A DNA stretch of 64,000 nt from an uncultured Acidimicrobiales bacterium (GCA_951813325.1 OX638350.1:3267954-3331953); one strand, 5' to 3'; counted from the first letter of the stretch, positions 1 through 9,146 are shown. A program made the numbers and translations. The notes: generated by a model from the letters alone, not told the origin.

Positions 1-192
1 ATCCGCCACCACCGCCAGCCCCTGTCCGCCCGCGCGGTCGATCTCGGCCACCACCGCATCAAGCTGTTCTCGAGTTCGAGATGACACCACCACCGTCGCT
101 CCCTCATAGGCCATGGCCCGCGCAATCGCCCGGCCGATCCCCCGGCCGCCGCCGGTGATTACCGCAATCCGGTCCGCTAGCTGTCCGCTCAC
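1..192 (-). CDS. SDR family oxidoreductase, N-terminal part (cut by window edge)
   Basis: Reading the minus strand from a GTG at 192 gives 64 open codons running off the left edge. The peptide has the SDR cofactor motif TGGGRGIG at residues 13-20, followed by RAIARAMAYEGATVVV and SSR, as expected for a Rossmann beta-alpha-beta that binds NAD(P)H. This is known family behaviour; substrate cannot be told because the catalytic YxxxK region is outside the window. It lies downstream of the SnoaL-like gene on the same strand, separated from it by an inverted-repeat element at 204-371, which may uncouple the two. Confidence 0.85.
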   Translation of the reverse strand, partial: MSGQLADRIAVITGGGRGIGRAIARAMAYEGATVVVSSRTREQLDAVVAEIDRAGGQGLAVVAD

Positions 193-203
193 CGCGACAA
201 AGG

Positions 204-371
204 CTAGTGGTGTGTCGTGGGTTTAGCGCCGTGGATTGCGACGGCAGCGGCGTTCCTCGCAAGGCGCACCGACGCAGCCATACTTCCAGCGTACGGCAAG
301 GAGGGGCAACGCCGCGAGGGGCGTCGATGCCTAGCAGGACACGCGCGAATAAACCCACGACACACCACTAG
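204..371. repeat. CTAG-bounded inverted-repeat element, long copy (MITE-like)
   Basis: Perfect 22-bp terminal inverted repeats (204-225 and 350-371), each beginning at an outer CTAG followed by TGGTGTGTCGTGGG, enclose about 124 bp with further internal complementary blocks (CGGCGTT with AACGCCG, CCTCGC with GCGAGG). The first 42 bp (204-245) are identical to 25551-25592. No reading frame inside looks like a transposase. Size and ends suggest a non-autonomous mobile element or a structured RNA/terminator element; which one is unknown. Just outside the right end, TGGCGTGTG resembles a decayed extra arm sharing the same CTAG. Confidence 0.8.
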
Positions 372-387
372 TGGCGTGTGCTCGCCG

Positions 388-777
388 TCAACCGTACGAG
401 ATAGTCCGGTGGGCCAGCTTCCAGCCGCCTTCCGTGCGCACCAATCGATCTCGATACGTGCCGAACAGCGCGACCGACGGCTCGGCGGCGGTGTTCACCC
501 AGAACTGCCAATAGGCGTCGGAAGTAGCCTCGTTGCCGTCCACCGCCACCGCCTGGGTGGTGATCACATGGCGAGTGTTGCTACCCGGTCCAACCGTTCC
601 CGCCGCCCGTCGCTCAATGGCCCCCGCCAAGAGGTTCTCCCGCCCCCGAATAGCCGCCCCCGGCATCTCCCAAAGGGCATCGTCGGCGAACAACCCCGTG
701 TACTCCTCCAAATCCCCCTCATCGGCCAACTGCGCCAGCCGGGCCACCACATTCCGAATCGCCGCATCATCGCTCAT
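388..777 (-). CDS. SnoaL-like / NTF2-fold protein
   Basis: 129 residues, the usual length of a single NTF2-like domain. It opens with a helical segment (AIRNVVARLAQLADEGDLEEYTGLFADDALWEM) typical of the SnoaL-like family, in which a cone-shaped fold holds a small ligand, and ends with the usual GTYRDRLVRTEGGWKLAHR strand pair. Family members act as cyclases, isomerases, dehydratases or non-enzymatic binding proteins, so the reaction cannot be given. It is transcribed divergently from the amidohydrolase at 800, with 22 bp between the two starts, and lies upstream of the partial SDR on the same strand. Confidence 0.7.
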   Translation of the reverse strand: MSDDAAIRNVVARLAQLADEGDLEEYTGLFADDALWEMPGAAIRGRENLLAGAIERRAAGTVGPGSNTRHVITTQAVAVDGNEATSDAYWQFWVNTAAEPSVALFGTYRDRLVRTEGGWKLAHRTISYG

Positions 778-799
778 GTCGAGAGACTAACTTCGACCC

Positions 800-2488
800 A
801 TGCACGACCTCGCCATCCGCGCCGGAACACTCGTCGACGGCACCGGCCAAGCACCGTTCACCGCGGATATCGCCGTCAACGGCGGCGCCATCACCGAGAT
901 CGGCAATAACATCGGCTCAGCCCGCCAAGACCTCGACGCCGACGGCCTCCTGGTCACCCCCGGCTTCGTCGACATCCACACCCACTACGACGGGCAGATC
1001 TCCTGGGACCCCGACATGACTCCGTCGGTGTGGCATGGAGTGACCACCGTGGTGATGGGCAACTGCGGCGTGGGCTTCGCCCCGGTGCGCTCCGGCTCAG
1101 AGGAGTGGCTCATCGGTTTGATGGAAGGGGTGGAGGACATCCCCGGCGCCGCGCTGGCCGAGGGCATCGATTGGGAATGGGAGAGCTTCCCCGAATACCT
1201 CGACGCCGTCGAGCGCAAGCCCCGCACCATCGACGTGGCCGCCCAAGTGCCCCATGGTGCGCTCCGGGCCTACGTCATGGGTGAGCGGGGCGCCGACCAC
1301 AACAACCGCCCCACTCCCGCTGAGGTCGCCGAGATGGCCCGGCTGGCCGCCGAAGGCGTTGCCGCCGGCGCGGTGGGGTTCACCACCAGCCGCACCATCA
1401 ACCACAAGGCCAAAGACGGCGAGCCCACTCCCAGCCTCACCGCGGGCGCATCCGAGCTGTGGACCATTGCCGAGGCCGTGGGGCAAACCGGCAAGGGCGT
1501 GTTCGAGATGGTGGGCGACTGGGGAGACTTGGACGCCGAGTTCGACTTGGTGGCCGAGATGGCCCGAGTCAGCGGCCGTCCGCTGTCCATAACCATTGCC
1601 GTCCCCGACAGCCGCCCCGATCTGGGCCACCGGCTGCTCGACCGCATCGCCCGGGCCGACGCGGCGGGCATACCGCTCAGAGCCCAGGTGGCCAGCCGAC
1701 CGGTGGGCGTGCTCGTAGGTCTCCAATCCACGTACCACGCGCTCCTGTCATGTCCCAGCTACCACCAAATCGCCGCTCTGGACCATGCCGAGCGGGTGGC
1801 CCGGTTGCGCGAGCCCGAGGTGAGGGCCCGCCTCGTGGCCGAACTGGCTGCCCAGCCCGTCCACACCTTCAATCAACTCGACAAGCTCTTCCCGTTGGGC
1901 GAATTCCCCGATTATGAGCCTTCGCCCGATGCCAGCGTGGCTGCCGACGCCACCCGACGGGGGGTCGCCCCCCACGAGGCCCTCTACGAGGCCTTGCTGG
2001 CCCGCGATGGCACCGAACTGCTCTATGTGCCGGTGATGAACTATGGCGCCGGCGACTTCGAGCTCACCAAAGAGATGCTCACTCACCCGCTAAGCGTCCC
2101 GGGACTGGGCGATGCCGGGGCCCACGTCGGGTTCCTGTGCGACGGCAGCATGCCCAGCTTTCTCCTGTCCCACTGGGGCCGCAACCGGACACGAGGAGAG
2201 ACTCTGCCGGTGGAGCAGCTCGTCAAATGGCAGTGCGCCGACACTGCGGCTTTGGTCGGCTTCGACGACCGGGGCACGCTGGCTGCCGGTCAGCGGGCCG
2301 ACATCAATCTCATTGATTTCGACCAGCTCAAACTCAAGGCCCCTGAGATGGTGTTCGACCTTCCCGCCGGCGGACGGAGGCTGATACAGCGGGCCGACGG
2401 CTTTGTCGCCACCCTGGTTGCCGGCCAAGCCGTGCTGGCCGATGGAGAGCTGACCGGCGCCCTACCCGGTCAGTTGGTAAGAAGCTGA
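800..2488 (+). CDS. N-acyl-D-amino-acid deacylase-like amidohydrolase
   Basis: 562 residues of the amidohydrolase superfamily, D-aminoacylase branch. Visible metal-site motifs are HTH at residues 60-62 within [12 protein letters not shown], the NCG at 88-90 whose cysteine bridges metals in D-aminoacylases, and [13 protein letters not shown] near residue 440. N-terminal (1-55) and C-terminal (about 490-562) segments form the usual small beta-sandwich. Family members hydrolyse N-acyl-D-amino acids or related cyclic amides in the cytoplasm; the true substrate is not evident. It starts 22 bp from a divergent gene, with a TAACTT hexamer 7 nt before the ATG that could be a -10 box of a leaderless message. 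Confidence 0.75.
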   Translation: MHDLAIRAGTLVDGTGQAPFTADIAVNGGAITEIGNNIGSARQDLDADGLLVTPGFVDIHTHYDGQISWDPDMTPSVWHGVTTVVMGNCGVGFAPVRSGSEEWLIGLMEGVEDIPGAALAEGIDWEWESFPEYLDAVERKPRTIDVAAQVPHGALRAYVMGERGADHNNRPTPAEVAEMARLAAEGVAAGAVGFTTSRTINHKAKDGEPTPSLTAGASELWTIAEAVGQTGKGVFEMVGDWGDLDAEFDLVAEMARVSGRPLSITIAVPDSRPDLGHRLLDRIARADAAGIPLRAQVASRPVGVLVGLQSTYHALLSCPSYHQIAALDHAERVARLREPEVRARLVAELAAQPVHTFNQLDKLFPLGEFPDYEPSPDASVAADATRRGVAPHEALYEALLARDGTELLYVPVMNYGAGDFELTKEMLTHPLSVPGLGDAGAHVGFLCDGSMPSFLLSHWGRNRTRGETLPVEQLVKWQCADTAALVGFDDRGTLAAGQRADINLIDFDQLKLKAPEMVFDLPAGGRRLIQRADGFVATLVAGQAVLADGELTGALPGQLVRS

Positions 2489-2545
2489 CCAGCCCCTCGT
2501 TCGCAAAAGGCTTCAACCTGTCCTGGGAATCCTCTATCGAATCAT

Positions 2546-2563
2546 TAGTTGCACTTCCAACTA
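2546..2563. promoter_or_regulatory. Short palindrome upstream of the acyl-CoA mutase operon
   Basis: TAGTTG (2546-2551), a 6-nt spacer and CAACTA (2558-2563) form a perfect 6-bp inverted repeat, 26 nt before the ATG of the mutase large subunit in the only intergenic gap (101 bp) ahead of this operon. It overlaps a TTGCAC hexamer that could be a -35 box. The geometry suits a dimeric repressor operator; no regulator gene is adjacent, so its protein is unknown. Confidence 0.35.
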
Positions 2564-2589
2564 TTGGACTTCCTTGATAGGATGATCCC

Positions 2590-4155
2590 ATGGTCGAGTC
2601 ACTGTCGGGAATCCCCCTCGACTCCTTCTACGGCGACGAGTTGAGGCCGGGTGAGTACCCCTATACGCGGGGGCTCTACTCCACCGGCTATCGCAGCAAG
2701 TTGTGGACCATGCGCATGTTCGCCGGGTTCGGCACCGCCACCGATACCAATGGCCGGTTCCACGCCCTGCTCCGAGCGGGGGGAACTGGGTTGTCCACTG
2801 CCTTCGACATGCCCACTCTCATGGGCCGCGACTCCGATCACGAGTGGGCGATTGGCGAGGTCGGCCGAGCCGGAGTCGCCGTGGACACCCTCGCCGACAT
2901 GGAGGATCTCTTCGCGGGCATCGAATTGGACAAAGTGACCACCTCGATGACCATCAATGGACCGGCCGCCATCTGTATGGCCATGTACATCGCGGTGGCC
3001 GAGAAAAGCGGCGTCGGCCGCGGCGATCTCGGCGGCACCATTCAGAACGACATCTTGAAGGAGTACCAGGCCCAAAAGGAGTACATCTTCCCGCCCCGCC
3101 CATCGGTTCGACTGGTTACCGACCTGATCCGGTTCACCGCCGCGGAGATGCCCCGATGGCATCCGGTGTCCATTTCCGGATACCACATCCGCGAGGCTGG
3201 CTCGACCGCCGCCCAAGAGCTGGCCTTCACCCTGGCCAACGGCTTCGCCTATGTGGAGGCCGCCGTTGCCGCCGGGTTGGACGTGGATGACTTCGCGCCT
3301 CGACTGTCGTTTTTCTTCAACGCCCACAGTGACTTCTTCGAAGAGATCGGCAAGTACCGGGCCGCCCGGCGCATCTGGGCCACTTGGATGAAAAACCGTT
3401 ACGGCGCCACCAACCCCAAGTCGCTGATGTGCCGGTTCCACACGCAGACCGCGGGGGTCTCCCTCACGGCTCAGCAGCCGGAGAACAACATCGCCCGGGT
3501 CGCCATCCAGGCCCTTTCCGCAGTTTTGGGAGGCACCCAGAGCCTGCACACCGATTCCTATGACGAAGCCCTGGCCCTGCCCACGGAGAAGGCCGCCCGC
3601 ATCGCCCTTCGCACCCAGCAGATCGTGGCTCACGAGACCGGCGCCGCCTCGGTGGTCGACCCGCTGGGCGGCGCCCCCTTCGTGGAGTGGATGACCGACG
3701 AGATGGAGCGCCGAGCAGGCGAGATCTTCGACCACATCGACCAGCTTGGCCACGGTTCCATGCTGGAAGGGGTCTATGCCGGCATCGAAGACGGCTACTT
3801 CGTGGGCGAGATCGCCGACGCCGCCTACCGCTTCGAGCGCGAGGTGAACGCGGGGCGGCGCATCATCGTGGGGGTCAACGAGTTCACCGAGGGCGACGAC
3901 GAGGAGGCCAATCTCCTGTCCATCGGCCACGACACCGAGGAGTTGCAGCTCAAGCGCCTTGCCAAGGTGCGAAACGACCGCGACGGCGATGCAGTGAATA
4001 CTGCGCTCGCCGCGTTGTCCACAGCCGCCGAGCAGCCCGACGTCAACCTCATGCCCCCCATCATCGATGCGGTGCGAACCTATGCCACCGAGGGCGAGAT
4101 CGTGGCCGCTTTGGAGACGGTGTTCGGCACCTATATTGAGACCGCGGTGGTTTGA
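2590..4155 (+). CDS. icmA: B12-dependent acyl-CoA mutase, large subunit (isobutyryl-CoA mutase type)
   Basis: 521 residues covering only the TIM-barrel catalytic part of the methylmalonyl-CoA mutase family; the cobalamin domain is a separate gene just downstream, as in two-subunit mutases. Conserved barrel motifs include [38 protein letters not shown] and SGYHIREAG. Two pocket residues decide substrate in this family: methylmalonyl-CoA mutase has Tyr and Arg, isobutyryl-CoA mutase has Phe and Gln. Here they are Phe44 and Gln162, with the same 118-residue spacing as in characterised IcmA. I infer interconversion of isobutyryl-CoA and butyryl-CoA, or a similar non-carboxylated substrate. First gene of a four-gene operon. 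Confidence 0.85.
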   Translation: MVESLSGIPLDSFYGDELRPGEYPYTRGLYSTGYRSKLWTMRMFAGFGTATDTNGRFHALLRAGGTGLSTAFDMPTLMGRDSDHEWAIGEVGRAGVAVDTLADMEDLFAGIELDKVTTSMTINGPAAICMAMYIAVAEKSGVGRGDLGGTIQNDILKEYQAQKEYIFPPRPSVRLVTDLIRFTAAEMPRWHPVSISGYHIREAGSTAAQELAFTLANGFAYVEAAVAAGLDVDDFAPRLSFFFNAHSDFFEEIGKYRAARRIWATWMKNRYGATNPKSLMCRFHTQTAGVSLTAQQPENNIARVAIQALSAVLGGTQSLHTDSYDEALALPTEKAARIALRTQQIVAHETGAASVVDPLGGAPFVEWMTDEMERRAGEIFDHIDQLGHGSMLEGVYAGIEDGYFVGEIADAAYRFEREVNAGRRIIVGVNEFTEGDDEEANLLSIGHDTEELQLKRLAKVRNDRDGDAVNTALAALSTAAEQPDVNLMPPIIDAVRTYATEGEIVAALETVFGTYIETAVV

Positions 4156-4159
4156 GCCG

Positions 4160-4588
4160 ATGAGCGACCCCTGTTGCGAAGCCGAATCTCCGATCCGGGT
4201 GGTGCTGGCCAAACTGGGGCTCGACGGCCATGATCGCGGATTGAAGGTCGTGGCCCGCACGCTGCGTGACGCCGGAATGGAAGTGATTTATCTGGGGCTG
4301 CGCCAGAGCACCGACAGCATTGTGGCCGCCTGCGAGCAGGAGGATGCCGACGTGATCGGACTGTCTATGCACAATGCGGGTCATCTCACCCTGGTCCCCC
4401 GGATGGTGCAGGCTGTCGATCAAGCCGGCTTGGATGTGCCTGTGGTAATCGGCGGGATCGTGCCCGCTCATGATGTCCCCACCCTCATCGAATTCGGAGC
4501 GGCCGCGGTCATCGGGCCCGGCGCATCGGCCGAAGAAGTTGTATCCGCGGTAGAGGCCGCGGTGGCCCGACCGACCGCTGCCCGGTGA
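4160..4588 (+). CDS. icmB: Cobalamin-binding small subunit of the acyl-CoA mutase
   Basis: 142 residues, starting at the ATG 4 nt after the large-subunit stop; a longer frame upstream lies inside the large-subunit gene and is ignored. It is a single B12-binding domain with the DxHxxG motif (DGHDRG) whose histidine replaces the lower cobalt ligand, followed by the SMHNAGHLTLVP loop and the GGIVP and GPGAS segments that cradle the nucleotide tail. Length matches the small subunits of IcmA/IcmB and HcmA/HcmB. The last codons overlap the next gene (GTGA), indicating translational coupling with the chaperone. Confidence 0.9.
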   Translation: MSDPCCEAESPIRVVLAKLGLDGHDRGLKVVARTLRDAGMEVIYLGLRQSTDSIVAACEQEDADVIGLSMHNAGHLTLVPRMVQAVDQAGLDVPVVIGGIVPAHDVPTLIEFGAAAVIGPGASAEEVVSAVEAAVARPTAAR

Positions 4589-5544
4589 GCCCCAACCACA
4601 TTGGCGAACTGTTCGAAGCAGCCCTCGGCGGCAACCGCCGGGCTCTGGGCAAGTTGCTCACCATGGTGGAGAAACAGGGCAGCTCAGCCGCCATGGTGTC
4701 GGAGCGGGCCCATCGAGATGCCGGCCAGGCTCGCGTGGTGGGGGTAACCGGCGCCCCGGGGACGGGGAAGTCCACCATCACCGGACAGTTGGCCGGGGCC
4801 TCGGGAGCATCCCGACCGGCCATACTGGCCATCGATCCCAGCTCTCCACTCACCGGGGGGGCCATCTTGGGCGACCGGATCCGAATGGACAACCACGTCG
4901 GCTGTGGTGCCTTCATCCGATCCATGGCCACTCGGGGCCACGCCGGCGGATTGGCGGTGGCGGTGCCCGACGCCGTCCGCGTGCTCGATGCCGCCGGCTG
5001 CGATCCGATCATTGTGGAGACCGTGGGCGTCGGCCAGGTAGAGGTGTCGATCGCGGCCGCCGCCGACACCACGGTGGTGGTGGTTACCCCCGGCTGGGGT
5101 GACGCGGTGCAAGCCAACAAAGCCGGGCTGCTGGAAGTGGCCGACGTCTTCGTGGTGAACAAGGCCGACCGACCCGATGCCCGCGGCGCCCGTCGGGACT
5201 TGGAATTGATGCTGGATCTGGGCCACCGAAGCAGATGGCGGGCTCCCATCGTTCTGACCACCGCCACCAAGGCAGAGGGTATCGACGACCTGTGGGCAGA
5301 GATCGAGCGCCACACTGCCTATCTGCACGACTCCGGCGAGCTGATCCGCCGCCGCGGCCGCCGCCGCCGAGATGAGGTGGCCGATCGGATCGAACTCGAG
5401 CTGCGCGACCGGGTTCACCAGATCGTCCAGGGCGAACCAGGTGAAGCCGCTCTCGGCCGGGTGGACCGCAATGAGATCTCCCCCGCCGCCGCCGCCGAGT
5501 TGCTGCTCGCGGCGTTGAAACCCCACAATCCCCCAGAGGGCTGA
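4585..5544 (+). CDS. meaB: MeaB/ArgK-type GTPase, mutase chaperone
   Basis: 319 residues with a G3E-class P-loop GVTGAPGTGKST at residues 53-64, a DPSSPLTGGAILGDRIRM switch region, an ETVGVGQVE segment and the guanine-specificity NKAD. MeaB proteins load and protect the cobalamin of acyl-CoA mutases, using GTP hydrolysis to gate cofactor transfer and ejection of damaged B12. The gene starts with GTG overlapping the stop of the B12 subunit, which ties it to this particular mutase. C-terminal about 60 residues form the usual dimerisation arm, rich in arginine here (RRRGRRRRDE). Confidence 0.9.
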   Translation: MSPNHIGELFEAALGGNRRALGKLLTMVEKQGSSAAMVSERAHRDAGQARVVGVTGAPGTGKSTITGQLAGASGASRPAILAIDPSSPLTGGAILGDRIRMDNHVGCGAFIRSMATRGHAGGLAVAVPDAVRVLDAAGCDPIIVETVGVGQVEVSIAAAADTTVVVVTPGWGDAVQANKAGLLEVADVFVVNKADRPDARGARRDLELMLDLGHRSRWRAPIVLTTATKAEGIDDLWAEIERHTAYLHDSGELIRRRGRRRRDEVADRIELELRDRVHQIVQGEPGEAALGRVDRNEISPAAAAELLLAALKPHNPPEG

Positions 5545-5545
5545 A

Positions 5546-7261
5546 ATGAGCACCTATAGCGCTCCTTTGGACGACATCGCATTTGCGCTGCGCCACATCG
5601 CCAGCTTGGATGAGCTGGCCCAGTTGCCTGCATGGGCAGACATCGGGCTCGACCACACCGAAGACCTCCTGGCCGAGGCCGGACGGCTGGCCGCCGAGGT
5701 CATTGCCCCCACCAACCAGATCGGCGACCAAACCGGCAGCCTGCTCGACGATAACGGCGATGTCATCACGCCTGAGGGCTTCCGGCAGGCCTACGGTCAG
5801 CTCATAGGAGGCGGCTGGACCGGGGTGTCAGCTGACCCCGAGCACGGCGGAGCCGGCTTTCCACTGGTCGTGGACGTGGCCATCCAAGAGATGGTCACCT
5901 CGGCCAACATGGCCTTTTCTCTGTGCCCGATGCTCAGCCAAAGCGCTGTCGGGCCGATCGGCGCCCACGGGAGCGACGAGCAGAAGCACCGCTGGCTGCC
6001 CCGGCTCATCAGCGGCACCTGGACCGGCACCATGCTGTTGACCGAGCCCCAGGCCGGCTCCGACGTCGGCGCGCTCATCTGTCGGGCCGAGCCCCAGGCC
6101 GACGGCACATATCGACTGTGGGGCCAAAAGATCTTCATCACCTGGGGCGAGCACGACATGGCCGAGAACATCGTCCACTGTGTGCTGGCCCGCACTCCTG
6201 GCGCTCCGGTCGGCACTCGGGGCATCTCCTTGTTCATCGTGCCCAAGTTCTTGGTGGGAGACGAAGGTGTAGCCGGCGAGCGCAACGCCATCCGATGCAT
6301 CGGGCTGGAGCACAAAGTGGGCATCCACGCCAGCCCTACCTGTGTGATGGAACTGGACGGCGCGGTCGGCGAGTTGGTGGGCGAAGAGCACCAGGGAATG
6401 CCCCAGATGTTCACCATGATGAACAAGGCCCGCCTCTTGGTCGGACTGGAGGGCCTCGCCATAGCCGAGCGGGCCTACCAGCAGGCGGCCGCGTTCGCCG
6501 CTGAGCGACGCCAGGGCCGTCGTCTCGGTACCGAACCTGGCAATCAGGCCCCTATCGTCCAGCACCCCGATGTTCGCCGGATGCTGTTGGACATGCGAGC
6601 CCGCACCGAGGCCATGCGGGGATTGCTGTACCTCAATGCCGCAGCCGCCGACCAGGGGGCCCGCCATCCCGACCCGGAGCAGCGACAGCAATCACAGCAG
6701 CGGGCCGAGCTGCTCACCCCGGTGTCGAAGGCCTGGTGCACCGATCAGGGCGTCGAGGTGGCGTCATTGGGCATCCAGGTGCATGGAGGCATGGGGTTCA
6801 TCGAGGAGACCGGCGCCGCCCAACACTGGCGCGACAGCCGCATCGCCCCCATCTACGAAGGCACCAACGGCATTCAAGCCATTGACCTCGTCGCCCGAAA
6901 ACTTCCCATGGCAGACGGTGCTCCGCTGGCTGCGCTGCTCGAGGAGATGACCGGATTGGACAAAAGCCTGGACCAGGCCGTTGGCGCCATAGCCGAAGCT
7001 GCCCGCTGGCTGGGCGAGCATCCCGGCGATGACGCCCTGGCCGGCGCCACCCCATTTCTCCAGATGCTCGGCCTAACCGCCGGCGGTTGGGTCATGGCTC
7101 GCGCGTGGGCCACAGCTGAGAGAATCCAAGCCGTCGAACCCGATCAAGCTGATTTCTGGAGGGCCAAACAGATCTCCAGCCGGTTCTATCTCGACCAGAT
7201 CCTTCCGACTGCCCCGGCACTGCTTCCCGCAGTCACCTCCGGAGCGGCTGCGCTGGGCTAG
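5546..7261 (+). CDS. Acyl-CoA dehydrogenase, DmdC-like long subfamily
   Basis: 571 residues, longer than the usual 380, with the N-terminal extension (MSTYSAPLDDIAFALRHI) and C-terminal extra domain typical of the subfamily that includes 3-methylmercaptopropionyl-CoA dehydrogenase. FAD-binding motifs LLTEPQAGSD and KIFITWGEHD are present, and the catalytic base is predicted as Glu438 in APIYEGTNGIQ. It would oxidise an acyl-CoA to the 2-enoyl-CoA, passing electrons to ETF. It begins 1 nt after meaB, as last gene of the mutase operon, so a butyryl- or branched acyl-CoA linked to the mutase reaction is a reasonable but unproven substrate. Confidence 0.85.
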   Translation: MSTYSAPLDDIAFALRHIASLDELAQLPAWADIGLDHTEDLLAEAGRLAAEVIAPTNQIGDQTGSLLDDNGDVITPEGFRQAYGQLIGGGWTGVSADPEHGGAGFPLVVDVAIQEMVTSANMAFSLCPMLSQSAVGPIGAHGSDEQKHRWLPRLISGTWTGTMLLTEPQAGSDVGALICRAEPQADGTYRLWGQKIFITWGEHDMAENIVHCVLARTPGAPVGTRGISLFIVPKFLVGDEGVAGERNAIRCIGLEHKVGIHASPTCVMELDGAVGELVGEEHQGMPQMFTMMNKARLLVGLEGLAIAERAYQQAAAFAAERRQGRRLGTEPGNQAPIVQHPDVRRMLLDMRARTEAMRGLLYLNAAAADQGARHPDPEQRQQSQQRAELLTPVSKAWCTDQGVEVASLGIQVHGGMGFIEETGAAQHWRDSRIAPIYEGTNGIQAIDLVARKLPMADGAPLAALLEEMTGLDKSLDQAVGAIAEAARWLGEHPGDDALAGATPFLQMLGLTAGGWVMARAWATAERIQAVEPDQADFWRAKQISSRFYLDQILPTAPALLPAVTSGAAALG

Positions 7262-7663
7262 CTATCCGCCCAAGCGCTCCCGTGCTGAGGCGCTGCGGGC
7301 CAGTAGATGGGAGGGCACAGTAGCCCCGTTCACCACTACGTCTCCGCTGGAATCGCTTCTGCTGTCCCCGGCCGGCGGCTCCTCAGAACCGGTGATCGAC
7401 TCCCCAGCAAGCTCATCTGAGTCAACGGCGGCCCGGGGTGTGGCCCTCTGGACCAGGAAGTCCTCCCAGTCGGCTTCTCTCACGAGTTTCTGGCGGTGAA
7501 TCGACCCCCGCTCGGCCCCGCTGTCGAACCGCACCCAATAGCGCAACCAGCGCATGCCGGAATGCAGCATCACCTCGCCGGGAGTCCCCTTGGCAACCCC
7601 GGCCAAGTCTTCAGCGAGCACGACTCGCTCTCGCCGGTCTAAGACGTCGGATCTGCCAGCCAC
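7262..7663 (-). CDS. Small SH3/KOW-like hypothetical protein with disordered tail
   Basis: 133 residues from a GTG. Residues about 8-65 (RRERVVLAEDLAGVAKGTPGEV..RYWVRFDSGAERGSIHRQKLV) look like a compact beta-barrel of the SH3/KOW type; similar short proteins are common in Acidimicrobiia as far as I recall, but none has a known role. The rest is Ser/Gly/Glu-rich and probably disordered, except a final helix LLARSASARERL. It converges on the acyl-CoA dehydrogenase, the two stops being adjacent. No function is assigned. Confidence 0.6.
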   Translation of the reverse strand: MAGRSDVLDRRERVVLAEDLAGVAKGTPGEVMLHSGMRWLRYWVRFDSGAERGSIHRQKLVREADWEDFLVQRATPRAAVDSDELAGESITGSEEPPAGDSRSDSSGDVVVNGATVPSHLLARSASARERLGG

Positions 7664-7838
7664 CGCTTCAGGGTATCCAGCGTGGGCAAGCTCGGAGAAA
7701 CCGCCGGCGAGCAGTTCAATTCATTGACCACACTGGCCACATCAGTCACACTGAATTCACCAGGGGGTGCTTGGAATAATGTTGCAATTTGGTTACATTT
7801 ATAGCCACCACCGCGACCGCGAGGGCCGATAGCTCCTC

Positions 7839-9146
7839 ATGCACAAAATCCTCCGGGCCACCGTCCTCCTAGCGGTCTTGATGCCGCTGGTCTTCAGCGC
7901 AACCAGCGCGGCCCAAGACCCCTTCTTCGACGAGCGCCAACAGCAAATCGAGGAAAAGAGGCGCGAGATCGAGGACCGGCGCCGAGAGCAGGAAGCGCTC
8001 CAAAGCGAAGCGCTGTTCGCCATCAAAGAGCTGGATGTGACCAACGCCCAGATCGAAGAGGTGGACACGCGCCTCAACCAGGTGAATTCCTGGATCGCGG
8101 CCGCGGAAACCCGCTTGGAAGCAGTGGAGCTCTCTCGTGCTGCGGCCCAGAAGCGGGTGGCCGACGCCCGGGCACGGGCCGCCGAATTCGGCGAGGAGAT
8201 CGCGGCGATTCGGGTGCAACTGCAAGACCAAGTAGTCGAGATCTATCTCGACTTGGTGTACGAGTCGAACTTCCTCCTCGAAGACGGCGATCCCAATAGA
8301 AGTGCCCGCCGCCAGTTTTATGTCGAGGAGTTGGGCGCTGATGCCCAAGTTCTCATTGACCGCCTGCGTCGGGCTTTCGACGACCAGCAGGCTGCGGTGC
8401 AGCAGGCCGAGCAGGCCCAAGCTGAGATCGTGCTGGCCCAAGCCGAGGTCGAAGAGACGCTTTCTGAGCTGGACAGCTTGAGGGAAGCGCAGGAGAAGCT
8501 TCTCGCAGAATGGACTCGCCGAAAGGCAGAACTCGAACAACGGATCGCGATCGAGGCTCAGACCAGGCGCGACATCGAAGCGGAAATAGCTGGGGCCAGC
8601 GAGGAGATCCAACAGCTGGAAGAAGAGATCGCGCGTGAGAAGGACCGCCGACTCAGAGAAGAATTGGAGCGCCAACGCCAAGCCAAGCTGGAAGAAGAAA
8701 GGCGTCAGCGGGAAGCAAGGCTGGCAGAGCTAAGGGAGAACGAGAGTCAAGGTCGGTTCGACAACCCCACTTTCTTCCAGCCGGTGCCGGGGGCGGCCGG
8801 GTCGGGCTTCGGCAACCGGGTTCATCCCATCTTCGGCACGGTCCGATTCCACTCCGGATTGGATTTCGGCGGCAACATGGGCGATCCCATCCAGGCAGCC
8901 GCCACCGGGACCGTTATCCAGTCCAAGTATCGGGAGGGCTACGGAAACACAGTGATCATCGACCATGACGACGGATGGACAACGCTTTACGCCCATCTAT
9001 CGAGCTTCGCCGTATCGACTGGCGCCCAAGTCAGCCTCGGTCAGACCATCGGGGCAATCGGTAGCACCGGTTGGTCCACCGGACCGCATCTTCACTTCGA
9101 GGTCCGCTTCGAAGGCGTGCCCCAAGACCCAGCCAAGTACCTCTAA
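7839..9146 (+). CDS. Secreted M23 peptidase with long coiled coil (EnvC-like)
   Basis: 435 residues. A signal peptide occupies 1-25 (ILRATVLLAVLMPLVFSATSAAQ). Residues about 30-300 are almost continuous charged coiled coil, and the C-terminal 120 residues are a LytM/M23 domain with both zinc motifs intact: His338 and Asp342 in FHSGLDFGG and HLH at 417-419. This layout is that of EnvC/NlpD-type cell-wall peptidases or amidase activators; because the zinc ligands are present, it may itself cut peptide cross-links. The 175 bp upstream hold an AT-rich stretch with possible promoter hexamers TTGGAA and TACATT. Confidence 0.85.
   Translation: MHKILRATVLLAVLMPLVFSATSAAQDPFFDERQQQIEEKRREIEDRRREQEALQSEALFAIKELDVTNAQIEEVDTRLNQVNSWIAAAETRLEAVELSRAAAQKRVADARARAAEFGEEIAAIRVQLQDQVVEIYLDLVYESNFLLEDGDPNRSARRQFYVEELGADAQVLIDRLRRAFDDQQAAVQQAEQAQAEIVLAQAEVEETLSELDSLREAQEKLLAEWTRRKAELEQRIAIEAQTRRDIEAEIAGASEEIQQLEEEIAREKDRRLREELERQRQAKLEEERRQREARLAELRENESQGRFDNPTFFQPVPGAAGSGFGNRVHPIFGTVRFHSGLDFGGNMGDPIQAAATGTVIQSKYREGYGNTVIIDHDDGWTTLYAHLSSFAVSTGAQVSLGQTIGAIGSTGWSTGPHLHFEVRFEGVPQDPAKYL

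Noticed and set aside
217..909. 230-codon plus-strand frame crossing the repeat and into the amidohydrolase
   Set aside because: Arg/His-rich shadow of the SnoaL-like gene; starts inside the repeat element.
2590..4155. Methylmalonyl-CoA mutase assignment
   Set aside because: The two specificity residues are Phe and Gln, the isobutyryl-CoA type, and the B12 domain is on a separate subunit.
2599..4260. 553-codon open frame on the minus strand
   Set aside because: It lies entirely antisense to the mutase genes; the product is His/Gly/Val-rich without any family pattern, as expected for a shadow frame in GC-rich DNA.
7664..7838. c-di-AMP riboswitch before the M23 peptidase
   Set aside because: Such riboswitches often precede wall peptidases in actinobacteria, but I could not find the conserved core sequences in these 175 bp.
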